Assembly (NCBI GenBank): GCA_964276095.1
Contig: CAXYDR010000003.1
Coordinates: 868,001-932,000, forward strand
Direction of reading: 5' to 3'
Source: GCA-2733415 sp964276095
GTDB taxonomy: Bacteria; Bacteroidota; Bacteroidia; Flavobacteriales; Flavobacteriaceae
Length of the DNA stretch: 64,000 nucleotides
Below are positions 25,191 through 34,560 of the stretch, piece by piece (positions within the stretch are counted from its first letter, which is position 1; each line of letters begins with the position of its first letter). The notes beneath the pieces were generated by a model. The model was given only the letters and a program-made list of their open reading frames with translations, was not told the DNA's origin and searched no databases. Made by a program: the position numbers and the translations under genes.

Positions 25191-28100
25191 TTATTTCTTA
25201 AGTAACTTCTTACTAACAACCTTATTGTTTTCTAATGTAAACCTAGCAACATACACTCCATTACTTAAATGTTCAGAATCTACCTCAACTGACAATGAAT
25301 TTGGAGCTAGTTTATAAATTTGTCTTCCTCTTACATCAAACAACTCAAATTCAACTATTTTAGTTTTCGCTTGAGCTATAATCAAATTGTTATTTTGAAA
25401 TAGATTTAACTCTGTTAAATCCAAAGTCTCTAATACCACGGTTTTCTTCTTTAACACTAAAGCAAATCTTGAATTGTACACACCTTCATCTAAAACAAAC
25501 TCATATGAACTATTAATCACATCATGTAACACATTCAACTCTTTATCTTCCAAATACACATCGTAAGAGTCAAAATCACCCTCAAGATGATCTAAAGAAA
25601 TTCTATACGTAAACAATCCAGGTACCTTTGAAATAATCCCCAATGGAATCTCCTCTTCGCCAACTAACGGCTGCCTACCCTGTATTGTAAATTCATTTTC
25701 ATCCACCATAGAATAGAAAGACAATTTAGCACTTCGCCTTTTCTTACTATCATATTTATCCACTTGGTTATTAGCCCCGTCTACAAAACCGACTAATATT
25801 TGATTAAACGCGGCTTCATCATTTTCTAAATTTAACCAAATAAAATCTTTCTGATCAGATACAACAGCAGATTGCTTAAAGAAGTTATTGTTATTACCTT
25901 TAACTCGCATTGAATTATTAAATACTGCACTTCCACTCGATAACCCTCTTAAGAAGAAAGATTGTCCTGAAGCAATGTGCCTACTAGGAGCAACACCACC
26001 TGAATTAGCAGCAGTACCAGCAGTCATTGCAACGTTATATGTAGCAAAATCATCTGTATCAAAATTATAACCATACGGTCCAGAATTAGCCGTTATTGGT
26101 GCAGATCTATGGTTCCACAAATAAACTGTATTTTCAACTAAACCTACATTTACAGCAGCAAATGCATGAATATCAATTGCAGAAGCATAAGGGTTTCCTA
26201 TTAAATTCCATGTATCAGGATTACCAGCCATAGAAACTGGAGCAGTAACAACTCCATTATTTAACCGCCCATTAAATTGTACATTTTGACTTTGAGGATA
26301 ACTCCCTGCAGTCGGCCCCATAGCAACATAACCCAACCCTGGAGCCATAACTGTTGCTGAAGGAGTGAACGTCCAATCATCACCATTATCATCAACTCCA
26401 TCCGCAGGAGAAACGTCAGAATAATTATTAGGATTAAATACAAACCTATATGATGGATGCGATGCGCTAAGCACACTTCCTATAGTTTCATTCACAACAG
26501 GCGAAGCCCAAAACGTATACGACCACCAATCCTGTAATGTAGAAGTTGTTTTATGAACATCTATATTACCTGAAGCTCCGACAGTTACCGCACCTAAATC
26601 ACTCACTTGAACTAATGAACCTTCATGCCTGATTTGTAAATCCCCATTTACTGTTAAATCATTTACAATATTTACGTAATCACCAGCTTTAACATCTAAA
26701 AGAACTCCAGTGTTAACTATTAAGCTACATGCATCAAAACTACCATTTACAGCTGTATCATAATTTGCATCTACAACCACAACTCTCGTGCTATTTGGCG
26801 CTGATGACCACACTGTCCCATTCCAAACAGAAGAAATAGTTGAGCTCAACAAAACTGTTTCTGAAGATGTATAGCAAGTTGCCCCACTTTCTCTTACTTC
26901 ACAGTAATATTGATAATTATCTAAACCAATAACTGATGAGATATTTAATGTCGTTGACGCTGCTCCTGTATAAACACCTGTATTTGTCAAAGCAGTCCAA
27001 CCCAGTGCCCCAGGAATATTTACATACCATTGATAAATTAAACCTTGACCACCAGCAACTCCTTCAGAAGCACTAACTGTAAAACTTGTAGAAATATCAC
27101 ATGGGTTTAAGGCCAAAACAGGTTGAAGAGTAATAATTGGCGCAAGATTAGTACCTATATAATTTTCTATGTCTGAATAATTATCATTACAAGCATTAAA
27201 ATCTATAATTGTCCAATCAGCCAATGCAAAAGTTGTACTTGGAGCTACTGCAGTTGACTTTCTCTGAAAATCATAACCAGCAGATCCTAATCCAGCTGTA
27301 GTAATCCAATTAGTTCCGTCACAAACTCCCCATGTATCAATAACTGTCCCTAATTTTGCTAAATGAATACAATCATTATTATTTACTCCTGAAGAAACAT
27401 CGGTTTGATCAGCAAGTTCTGCATTAGAGCCTGGGTTTCCACAAGAACTAGCAACAGCTGTTGCTAATATAAATGAATCGCCATGAGCAAGTGAACCTAT
27501 TAAAGCAATATCATCACCTGTTGGACTTCCATTATTCCTAATTCGAACTTCATAATCAGTCATATCAACTGTAACGCCAGTTGCATTAAATATTTCAATG
27601 TACGACAATGACCCTGAAGATGCATCGGTAACCTCTGATATGAATAATTCTGCAAAACTAGCAACAAAATCGCATCCAGTTGTATCAGAATCTAATACTG
27701 TAAAACTAGAATATGTTACATCACATGGCTGAGAATCTGAAATGACAATATCACCCGAAACTGTACTTGATGATGTTTGCAATACTAATGTAGTAGCTGA
27801 ACTAGATACTACAGTAGCAGACACGCCGCCTATAGTAGCTGTCGCACCACTTACATCTCCTACCGAAGCAGTGATTGTGATATTTGTCCCTTCAGAGCCT
27901 GACGTTGGACTTACAGACGATATTGTTACCGGAACACATGTATTATCTGTTAAGTTTATTTCATCAATATTAAATCTTCGGCTTCCAGTTGTCCCTGGAG
28001 TAGTTGTCAATCGAATTCTAACTCTTACATTACCCATTACATTTACAAGCTCTGAAAATGTCTGAACAGAACTATTTGGAGTAATATCGACACCTATTTG

Positions 28101-28454
28101 AGTCCACAAACCACCACCATTTAAACTGTATTCAACTGCCCATGGTTGTTGAGAAGCATCTGTTCCGTATTCTTTATAATTAAAAGACAACGTACCTAAA
28201 CCTGCAGTTTTATCAGTAATCATTGATATTACAGACCCATTCCGACCCCTTAATCTAGCAGATTTTAATCCAGTTTTATAATCGTTTGCTACGTTACCTA
28301 TTAAAGCCTCGGTCATATTCCAGTTAATACCGTTTAAGGAAACCGTTCCAGACGCATACGCTCCTTTTGTTTCTGCTTCAAAATTAACTGAATACTGAGA
28401 GAATATTAATGACGTGACAGACATCATTAAGCATAGAAGTATTTTTTTTTTCAT
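25191..28454 (-). CDS. Large secreted protein with type IX secretion C-terminal domain
   Basis: 1087 residues with a signal peptide (ends near FSQ20). From N to C: a jelly-roll-like domain (about 22-175, NFEAETKGAYASGTVSLNG), an IPT/TIG-like domain (about 178-255, ISSVSPTSGSEGTNITITA), a lamin-tail domain (about 265-420, ELFISEVTDASSGSLSYIE), an Ig-like domain (about 440-540, YQWYVNIP), a beta-rich region with Asp-rich loops (YSDVSPADGVDDNGDDW), and a C-terminal T9SS sorting domain (about 1015-1087: NNLIIAQAKTKIVEFELFD, then LSNGVYVARFTLEN and a basic KKLLKK end). No enzyme domain is visible. It is probably a surface adhesin or envelope protein exported through the PorT system. Confidence 0.85.
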   Translation of the reverse strand: MKKKILLCLMMSVTSLIFSQYSVNFEAETKGAYASGTVSLNGINWNMTEALIGNVANDYKTGLKSARLRGRNGSVISMITDKTAGLGTLSFNYKEYGTDASQQPWAVEYSLNGGGLWTQIGVDITPNSSVQTFSELVNVMGNVRVRIRLTTTPGTTGSRRFNIDEINLTDNTCVPVTISSVSPTSGSEGTNITITASVGDVSGATATIGGVSATVVSSSATTLVLQTSSSTVSGDIVISDSQPCDVTYSSFTVLDSDTTGCDFVASFAELFISEVTDASSGSLSYIEIFNATGVTVDMTDYEVRIRNNGSPTGDDIALIGSLAHGDSFILATAVASSCGNPGSNAELADQTDVSSGVNNNDCIHLAKLGTVIDTWGVCDGTNWITTAGLGSAGYDFQRKSTAVAPSTTFALADWTIIDFNACNDNYSDIENYIGTNLAPIITLQPVLALNPCDISTSFTVSASEGVAGGQGLIYQWYVNIPGALGWTALTNTGVYTGAASTTLNISSVIGLDNYQYYCEVRESGATCYTSSETVLLSSTISSVWNGTVWSSAPNSTRVVVVDANYDTAVNGSFDACSLIVNTGVLLDVKAGDYVNIVNDLTVNGDLQIRHEGSLVQVSDLGAVTVGASGNIDVHKTTSTLQDWWSYTFWASPVVNETIGSVLSASHPSYRFVFNPNNYSDVSPADGVDDNGDDWTFTPSATVMAPGLGYVAMGPTAGSYPQSQNVQFNGRLNNGVVTAPVSMAGNPDTWNLIGNPYASAIDIHAFAAVNVGLVENTVYLWNHRSAPITANSGPYGYNFDTDDFATYNVAMTAGTAANSGGVAPSRHIASGQSFFLRGLSSGSAVFNNSMRVKGNNNNFFKQSAVVSDQKDFIWLNLENDEAAFNQILVGFVDGANNQVDKYDSKKRRSAKLSFYSMVDENEFTIQGRQPLVGEEEIPLGIISKVPGLFTYRISLDHLEGDFDSYDVYLEDKELNVLHDVINSSYEFVLDEGVYNSRFALVLKKKTVVLETLDLTELNLFQNNNLIIAQAKTKIVEFELFDVRGRQIYKLAPNSLSVEVDSEHLSNGVYVARFTLENNKVVSKKLLKK

Positions 28455-28802
28455 ATTTTGGGATATGTATATTCGTAAAACCGTGACGAATATACTTAAT
28501 TTAATTTAACTTTTAAAACTAAGTTATTAACCTATCAAACTATTAACCAAAACTTTACATTATCATTACTTTCTATTAATGTGAGCTATTTAATACTCTT
28601 AACCATAATCCTGATACTTAACTAGAATTACTATATCAACGCCTACTTGTTAATTAATGAAAAATAGTAATAAAACTTATTTTTTCATATTTTTGAATTT
28701 ATTAGCTTGTATTTAGGACACGCTATATATGTAGATTTTACACAAATTCAGGCAGCATAAATTCAAATTTTATAAATACACTCTATCACAAACACATCTC
28801 TT
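28455..28802. other. 348-base divergent intergenic region
   Basis: It lies between the T9SS cargo gene (leftward) and recX (rightward). It holds the 10-bp inverted repeat annotated separately and AT-rich sequence with no other structure recognised. No ORF of credible coding content was seen. Confidence 0.6.
28467..28495 (-). promoter_or_regulatory. Inverted repeat upstream of the T9SS cargo gene
   Basis: GTATATTCGT, 9-base spacer, ACGAATATAC: 10 perfect pairs, ending 13 bases before the start codon of the leftward gene. It is either an RNA hairpin in the leader or a protein-binding site. Confidence 0.5.
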
Positions 28803-29276
28803 TTGAATACTAAAAAAACTTATACTGTTACTGAAGCTAAAAGAAAATTGGAGCACTACTGTGTTTACCAGGACAGATGTCATAAAGAAGTTACTGAAAA
28901 ACTTAAAGATATGCGTATGATTCCAATTGCTATAGATGACATCATAGGCCATTTGATTGAGCATGATTTTTTAAACGAAGAACGCTTTGCTAAAAGTTTT
29001 GCAAGAGGAAAATTTAACATAAAACATTGGGGGAAAGTTAGAATTATAAGAGAATTAAAGTTTAGAAAAATTTCAGAATACAATATAAAAACCGCTCTAA
29101 AAGAGTTTACTGAAGAGGATTATTATTCAAAATTAGATTTTATTGCTTCAAAGAAACTAACATCTATAACCGAAACTGATATCTATAAAAAACGTAAAAA
29201 ATTAGCTGACTATTTACTTTATAGAGGATGGGAATCTCATTTAGTATACGAAACAACAAGAGCGTTAATTCCTTAA
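28803..29276 (+). CDS. recX: RecX family regulatory protein
   Basis: 157 residues, helical, with the RecX signatures LEHYCVYQDRCHKEV and LIEHDFLNEERFAKSFARGK. RecX limits RecA filament growth. No ATG lies between the upstream in-frame stop and the TTG at 28803, which begins MNTKKTYTV, so TTG is the start. Its last codons form the left arm of a terminator, with the stop codon in the loop. recA is not in the window. Confidence 0.88.
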   Translation: MNTKKTYTVTEAKRKLEHYCVYQDRCHKEVTEKLKDMRMIPIAIDDIIGHLIEHDFLNEERFAKSFARGKFNIKHWGKVRIIRELKFRKISEYNIKTALKEFTEEDYYSKLDFIASKKLTSITETDIYKKRKKLADYLLYRGWESHLVYETTRALIP

Positions 29277-29299
29277 AATTAACGCTCTTGTTTTATTAA
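29255..29299. terminator. Long terminator stem inside the recX 3' end
   Basis: AACAAGAGCGTTAATT, loop CCTTAA (contains the recX stop), AATTAACGCTCTTGTT, 16 perfect pairs, followed by TTATT on the + strand. The + strand T-run is best; the minus strand could also use it for the convergent gene. Confidence 0.85.
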
Positions 29300-29310
29300 A
29301 ATCCTTGTAT

Positions 29311-29805
29311 TTATATATTAAAAACCGCTCCTAAATTAACTGAAAAATTAGTGTGTATTTTTTCAAAACCTTGAGCATCGTTCTTGTATTTTGCAAATGG
29401 AGCAGAAAGCTCTGTGTACACACCAAACCCATCAGTAAAGAAATAACGCGCTCCTAAATGACCTCCAAAACTCTTTAAACCTAGATGAAGCCCTGGATAT
29501 ATATCCAACTTTTCATCAATATTCAACACATTACCTATGTTTGCATTGAAACGACCTTGCAAATCAATTGCTTCATCGAAATCTGGCTTAAAATTACCAG
29601 CATTAGAAACCCCTAACACATAAGAACCCGCTAACCCAATAGAAACATTTTCCCCTAAGCCATAATCAAAACTTACATTAATCCCTCTCGCATCTTCTTG
29701 AAAATTAGCCCCTACTTGCACTTTTTTATCTCCTTTACCACTAAAAACTTGGGCATTGACAAATGAAACACTCATCAAAACCACTACTACTAACAGCTTC
29801 TTCAT
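29311..29805 (-). CDS. Small outer-membrane beta-barrel protein after bioB
   Basis: 164 residues with a Sec signal peptide ending NAQ and about eight amphipathic strands (INVSFDYGL, VSIGLAGSY, HLGARYFF), ending in a short aromatic strand (NLGAVFNI), typical of eight-stranded outer-membrane barrels. It starts 7 bases after the bioB stop codon and shares the biotin operon transcript. I recall a family of unknown function (DUF6646-like) in flavobacteria. A link to biotin uptake is possible but unproven. Confidence 0.7.
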   Translation of the reverse strand: MKKLLVVVVLMSVSFVNAQVFSGKGDKKVQVGANFQEDARGINVSFDYGLGENVSIGLAGSYVLGVSNAGNFKPDFDEAIDLQGRFNANIGNVLNIDEKLDIYPGLHLGLKSFGGHLGARYFFTDGFGVYTELSAPFAKYKNDAQGFEKIHTNFSVNLGAVFNI

Positions 29806-29812
29806 TACAATA

Positions 29813-30907
29813 TTATTTTACTAATTTACCCTTAGCTTTTGCAGCTTCGTTTCTATCAATTTTATGCTCTGGTCTAGTCCATTTAGGTTTCTCTCCTAAA
29901 GATTCAAATTTAGAATCACTTGCCTCTACCGATTGTGGTTGTACTTTTTTAGTAAAAGGTTTTTGAGGATTCATTCCTAACAATTCGAACATTTTCATAT
30001 CCTCATTTACATCAGGATTTGGAGTTGTTAATAACTTATCCCCTGCAAATATTGAATTTGCACCAGCAAAGAAACACATTGCTTGCCCTTCTCTACTCAT
30101 TTGAGTTCTACCTGCTGATAAACGCACTTGAGTTTCTGGTAATACAATTCTGGTAGTAGCTACCATTCTTACCATTTCCCATATTGAAACTGGCTTTTCC
30201 TCTTCTAAAGGAGTTCCTTCAACAGCTACTAAAGCATTAATTGGAGTAGATTCTGGTTGAGGATTAAGTGTTGAAAGCGCTACTAACATTCCCGCTCTAT
30301 CTGCTACATTCTCTCCCATACCGATAATACCACCTGAACAAACTGTAACATTTGTTTTTCGTACATTATCAATAGTATCCAACCTATCTTGATAACCTCT
30401 AGTAGAGATTACTTCTTTATAATATTCTTCTGATGAATCTAAATTATGGTTATAAGCATACAAACCAGCTTCAGCTAATCGTTGCGCTTGATTTTCAGTC
30501 ACCATACCTAAAGTACAACAAACCTCCATATCCAACTTGTTAATACCACGTACCATTTCTAATACTTGATCAAACTCTGGTCCGTCTTTCACATTTCTCC
30601 AAGCTGCTCCCATACAAACACGAGAACTACCGCCTTCTTTTGCTCTTAGTGCCTGTGCCTTTACTTGATTTACCGACATTAAATCATTTCCTTCAACTCC
30701 CGTGTGGTAACGTGCTGCTTGAGGGCAATACCCACAATCTTCAGAACATCCTCCAGTTTTTATTGAAAGTAATGTTGATACTTGTACCACATTAGGATCA
30801 TGTTGTTTTCTATGAATTGTTGCCGCATCATATAACAATTCCATCATTGGTCTATTATAAATTTCTAGAATTTCTTCCTTCGTCCAGTTATGTCTTACTT
30901 CGCTCAT
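29813..30907 (-). CDS. bioB: Biotin synthase
   Basis: 364-residue radical SAM enzyme. The cluster motif is C54-x3-C58-x2-C61 in GGCSEDCGYCPQ. YNHNLDSSEEYYKE and TRIVLPETQVRLSAGR place it with BioB rather than other radical SAM proteins. It converts dethiobiotin to biotin, the last step of the pathway. The C-terminal 40 residues are Lys/Glu-rich and extend past the E. coli length of 346. Next-to-last gene of the leftward biotin operon. A minus-strand TATTTTTG element (30958-30951) could provide an extra promoter. Confidence 0.95.
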   Translation of the reverse strand: MSEVRHNWTKEEILEIYNRPMMELLYDAATIHRKQHDPNVVQVSTLLSIKTGGCSEDCGYCPQAARYHTGVEGNDLMSVNQVKAQALRAKEGGSSRVCMGAAWRNVKDGPEFDQVLEMVRGINKLDMEVCCTLGMVTENQAQRLAEAGLYAYNHNLDSSEEYYKEVISTRGYQDRLDTIDNVRKTNVTVCSGGIIGMGENVADRAGMLVALSTLNPQPESTPINALVAVEGTPLEEEKPVSIWEMVRMVATTRIVLPETQVRLSAGRTQMSREGQAMCFFAGANSIFAGDKLLTTPNPDVNEDMKMFELLGMNPQKPFTKKVQPQSVEASDSKFESLGEKPKWTRPEHKIDRNEAAKAKGKLVK

Positions 30908-30981
30908 AAAATTCGAGTTAGCCCCAAAAATGGGTGTTTTTAAATTTTGTCAAAAATACTAATTATATATTGATAGTTATA

Positions 30982-32160
30982 CTATTTTGATAATAATACA
31001 CTTACTGCATTACCTCCAAAACCAACTGCATTAACCAATATTTTATTCAACCTTTTAGGCTCTTGTTGCTTTTTTATAAATGGAACTGAAATAAATTGTT
31101 GTTGATTTAACATTAACACCGCTAATTCCACACTTAATACTCCAGAAGTTGCAAAAGTATGTCCTAGTTTCCACTTATTACTTGTTAATGCAGGCATTTT
31201 CTTTTCAAAAACTTTTTGAATAGCTTTTACTTCAGATAAATCTCCTTTTTTAGTTCCAGGAGCATGCATTACTATGACATCAATTTCCTCAGGGGCAACA
31301 TTTCCTAAAGCCATTTTCATTGACTTCTGAAAACACTCTGCTTCTGTAGAAATAGAAACATTATGCTCTAAAACCTCTGTTGCATACCCAATTCCTTCGA
31401 TAACTGCAAGTGCATTTTCCTTCACTCCTTTTTCCAAACAAACTACAGCTGCACCTTCGCCAATGACCATGGTATTTTGCTTCTTATCTAAATTTAATGC
31501 TTGACATGGATAAAACTCTTCGACAAGCTCAGAATGACTTTTGTTCTTTTTAGCATACACTTTCAATGCTTGCATTTGAGCAATAGTAAAATCCGTTAAA
31601 GCAGCCTCACTACCTCCTACTAAAAATTTATCAGACATTCCTGAAAGTAACCAAGTTACTCCATTTAACAATGCATGCAATCCTGTAGAACAGGTTATTG
31701 AGTGTGATATTTCCGGGCCATTGGTTTGCAAATCGTGCGCCAACCATGAAGATATATTCCCTAATGTTGTTGTAGGAGAACTTATTGTTTCAGCATAATT
31801 ATTTTTTAAAAATGCTTTATGATATTTTTCAAATAATGATGTTGCTCCACGTGAAGACCCAATGTTAATTCCAAAATTATCAGAAGGTTTCCATCCAGAA
31901 GACTCTATAGCTTTTCTAGAAACATAAATAGCATACAATACAGAATCATCTAAATTTAAATATTTAGAATCAGAACGTCGCAACTCTTCAATTGCTAGCT
32001 TATCCTCTTCGTGCAATTGAGCAACTAATGCCGAGAAATTCTCAAATTGTTTTTCAGATATAAAATGGTTATCATTTAGATAATTATCCCATATCTGATT
32101 TTGAGCACTTCCTAGTGCAGAAAGAGATGATAATGCCGTTATAGAAACTGGTGAATTCAT
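30982..32160 (-). CDS. Beta-ketoacyl-ACP synthase in the biotin operon
   Basis: 392 residues with a thiolase fold. The C-H-H triad of KAS I/II enzymes is present: C157 in SITCSTGLHA, a His in IDVIVMHAPGTKKGD and a His in KLGHTFATSG. ATG at 32160 is preferred over a TTG ten codons upstream. Fatty-acid synthase genes do not surround it; it sits between bioA and bioB, so its acyl chain is probably destined for biotin. Together with the absence of bioC and bioH here, it may help make the pimeloyl moiety. Function is inference; fold and triad are seen. Confidence 0.82.
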   Translation of the reverse strand: MNSPVSITALSSLSALGSAQNQIWDNYLNDNHFISEKQFENFSALVAQLHEEDKLAIEELRRSDSKYLNLDDSVLYAIYVSRKAIESSGWKPSDNFGINIGSSRGATSLFEKYHKAFLKNNYAETISSPTTTLGNISSWLAHDLQTNGPEISHSITCSTGLHALLNGVTWLLSGMSDKFLVGGSEAALTDFTIAQMQALKVYAKKNKSHSELVEEFYPCQALNLDKKQNTMVIGEGAAVVCLEKGVKENALAVIEGIGYATEVLEHNVSISTEAECFQKSMKMALGNVAPEEIDVIVMHAPGTKKGDLSEVKAIQKVFEKKMPALTSNKWKLGHTFATSGVLSVELAVLMLNQQQFISVPFIKKQQEPKRLNKILVNAVGFGGNAVSVLLSK

Positions 32161-32192
32161 TATTGAATTTAATCCTTTTAAAGAGAGCAAAT

Positions 32193-33476
32193 TTACACTA
32201 TTTCCAACGCCTCTTCAATAGTTTTATATACTTTTTGCAATTGTTCTTTTGTAATCACATAAGGCACCTGTATGTAGATAGTATTTCCTAATGGCCTTAA
32301 AAACACACCATGATCCATGAAGAACTGCAACAACTTGTCACGAAGACTTCCATAGCGTTCCATTTCAGTATTTAAGTCTAATGCGAAAATAATTCCCAAT
32401 TGCCTTGTAGACTTTACTTTTGGATGATTTTCAATACGCTTATTGAATACTTTATGAGAAGCTATTATACCTTTAATATTCTTTTGAATAATATCTGATT
32501 GTAACAACTCAACACTTGCCAAAGCAGCAGTACAAGCCAGTGGGTTTGCACAATAGGTATGGCAATGAAACATTCCTTTACTAATATCATTACTCAAAAA
32601 AGCATCGTAAATATCTTGAGTACAAGAAGTAATAGCCATTGGCATTAACCCAGCTGTTAAAGCTTTACTCAAACAAATAATATCAGGTTTTGTCTCAATA
32701 TAATCAGACGCGAAATGCTTTCCTGTTTTTCCAAAACCAGTCATTACTTCATCAGCAATTGTTAAAACTGAATTTTCTTTACAAAATTTTAAAATCTCCC
32801 CTAAACCTGTAGCGTCGTGAATTTTCATTCCTGCCGCTCCTTGCACCAAGGGTTCGTATACAAATCCTGCTACTTTATTATTAGCTATAATCTCTTGTAA
32901 CTGATTAAGTATTGCTTGTGTATTATTTCCATCGGGAGTTGGAATACGTTTAATATCCATCAAAAAATCTTCAAACGGACCATTATAAACTGACAAACCT
33001 GAAACTGCCATAGCTCCAAATGTATCGCCATGAAATCCATTTTCAAAAGCTATAAATGTATCACGTTTTTCATCTTTATTAAAATGGTATTGTAAGGCCA
33101 TTTTAATACCGACTTCAACACTAGTAGAACCGTTTTCAGAAAAGAATATTTTATTTTGATTTTCTGGAAGAATCTTTATCAACTCTTCAGAAAGTTTTAC
33201 TGCCGGCTCATGTGTAAAATCACTAAACATTACCTGATCCAACTGTTGCATTTGAGTAGCAACTCGACTTGTAATAAATTCATTACAATGACCAAACATA
33301 CAAGTATACCAAGATGCTATAGCATCTATATATTCATTTCCTTTATCATCAGTCAACACACATCCTTTAGCTTTTACTATTGGTAAACTGTTAGGATTTA
33401 ACTGATGTTGCTTTAGCGGATGCCAAATATGTTTTTTATCTCTCTCCTGTAGACAAGTATCTTTATCTTTTCTCAT
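32193..33476 (-). CDS. bioA: Adenosylmethionine-8-amino-7-oxononanoate aminotransferase
   Basis: 427 residues, PLP enzyme of the class III aminotransferases. The Schiff-base lysine is K271 (CLSKALTAG), and HIWHPLKQHQ and WYTCMFGH at the N-terminus are BioA signatures. It converts KAPA to DAPA with S-adenosylmethionine as the amino donor. Upstream bioD is 55 bases away, and downstream KAS follows after a short gap. Confidence 0.94.
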   Translation of the reverse strand: MRKDKDTCLQERDKKHIWHPLKQHQLNPNSLPIVKAKGCVLTDDKGNEYIDAIASWYTCMFGHCNEFITSRVATQMQQLDQVMFSDFTHEPAVKLSEELIKILPENQNKIFFSENGSTSVEVGIKMALQYHFNKDEKRDTFIAFENGFHGDTFGAMAVSGLSVYNGPFEDFLMDIKRIPTPDGNNTQAILNQLQEIIANNKVAGFVYEPLVQGAAGMKIHDATGLGEILKFCKENSVLTIADEVMTGFGKTGKHFASDYIETKPDIICLSKALTAGLMPMAITSCTQDIYDAFLSNDISKGMFHCHTYCANPLACTAALASVELLQSDIIQKNIKGIIASHKVFNKRIENHPKVKSTRQLGIIFALDLNTEMERYGSLRDKLLQFFMDHGVFLRPLGNTIYIQVPYVITKEQLQKVYKTIEEALEIV

Positions 33477-33531
33477 TTGTTTCTTAAGCTAATAATTCAA
33501 CACTCTCACGAATATTTGGATAAGGTTTTAG

Positions 33532-34143
33532 TTATAACAATTCTTTAAATTGTTCTGCATATTCCATTACCACATTTTTATCAAAATACGGCTCGTCATC
33601 TATTCTTCCTAAAACAGATACTCCTATCATTTTTTGAATAATATTTTCAGACGTTTTATTTTCTGTACCATTAAAAATAACAGCAATGTCAAATCCTTTT
33701 TGCTGTAATAACTGTATCGTCATTAAAGTGTGATTAATACTCCCTAAATAATGACGTGACACTACAATTACTTTATAATCTGGTTGAATTAAATCAAGTA
33801 TTGTTTCTTTATCATTCAATGGAACAAGTAATCCTCCAGCGCCTTCAATCACTAAGTTATTTTTAGTTTTTGGCGGAGTAATTTTCTTTAAATCAATTTT
33901 AACCCCATCAATAGCTGCTGCTGCATGTGGGCTCATTGGAGTTTTTAACGCATAACTATTTGGATGAATCGTAGTTTTTGAATTGGATATTAAATTTGCG
34001 ACTGTATGAGAATCTCCTGTTTCCAATTCACCTGCTTGAATAGGCTTCCAATAATCAGCTTCTAACGCTTCTGTTAGTATTGCTGAAATTATTGTTTTTC
34101 CGACATCAGTACCTATACCTGTTACAAACAATTTCATACTCAT
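33532..34143 (-). CDS. bioD: Dethiobiotin synthetase
   Basis: 203 residues, P-loop ATPase. The nucleotide loop is GIGTDVGKT at the N-terminus and the substrate motif is VIEGAGGLLVPL. It closes the ureido ring of dethiobiotin. Its start overlaps the end of the DUF2007 gene (ATGA), indicating translational coupling. Confidence 0.94.
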   Translation of the reverse strand: MSMKLFVTGIGTDVGKTIISAILTEALEADYWKPIQAGELETGDSHTVANLISNSKTTIHPNSYALKTPMSPHAAAAIDGVKIDLKKITPPKTKNNLVIEGAGGLLVPLNDKETILDLIQPDYKVIVVSRHYLGSINHTLMTIQLLQQKGFDIAVIFNGTENKTSENIIQKMIGVSVLGRIDDEPYFDKNVVMEYAEQFKELL

Positions 34144-34523
34144 AATACCTCTTCTGCTTTAAAATTAGTATTACAATCTGCGCAACTGTATTCAAATTTC
34201 CCACTAACCGGAATCAATTTTTGGAAAAGATTCTTAAAGGTCATTCTTAAACTAAAATTTGAAGAGTCACAATTAGAACACAAAATAGGTTCCTTTAACA
34301 AACTCGGATCTATTGACTTAACTATGTTTTTAGCCATTTCTACCTGCTCAGTATACACCTGAAGCTTTACTCCTCCAATAGCATTACTAACTAACGGATC
34401 AGTGTCTACAGTATACTCATCAGCTAAAAAAACTTTTATATTTTCTGCTTCTAATCTGCCCTTTATAATTTGAGCTTCTGATGAATATTGAAATACTGCA
34501 ATGGTTGTAAAACTATCTTTCAT
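34140..34523 (-). CDS. DUF2007-type protein with zinc ribbon
   Basis: 127 residues from the preferred start MKDSFTTIAVF (ATG at 34523); an ATG 15 codons upstream would overlap bioF. Residues about 5-70 resemble the DUF2007 signal-protein domain (FQYSSEAQIIKGRLEAENI), and a four-Cys zinc ribbon follows (CSNC, CADC). It lies between bioF and bioD and overlaps the bioD start by 4 bases. A role in biotin synthesis is not known. Confidence 0.72.
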   Translation of the reverse strand: MKDSFTTIAVFQYSSEAQIIKGRLEAENIKVFLADEYTVDTDPLVSNAIGGVKLQVYTEQVEMAKNIVKSIDPSLLKEPILCSNCDSSNFSLRMTFKNLFQKLIPVSGKFEYSCADCNTNFKAEEVL

Positions 34524-34560
34524 ATGCTTATTTTTTTCAGACAAAAAGCTGAAGTTAATC

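Noticed and set aside
27742..28065. Rightward 107-codon frame inside the T9SS cargo gene
   Set aside because: Val/Thr/Pro-rich shadow of the repeat-containing coding strand, no start context or neighbours.
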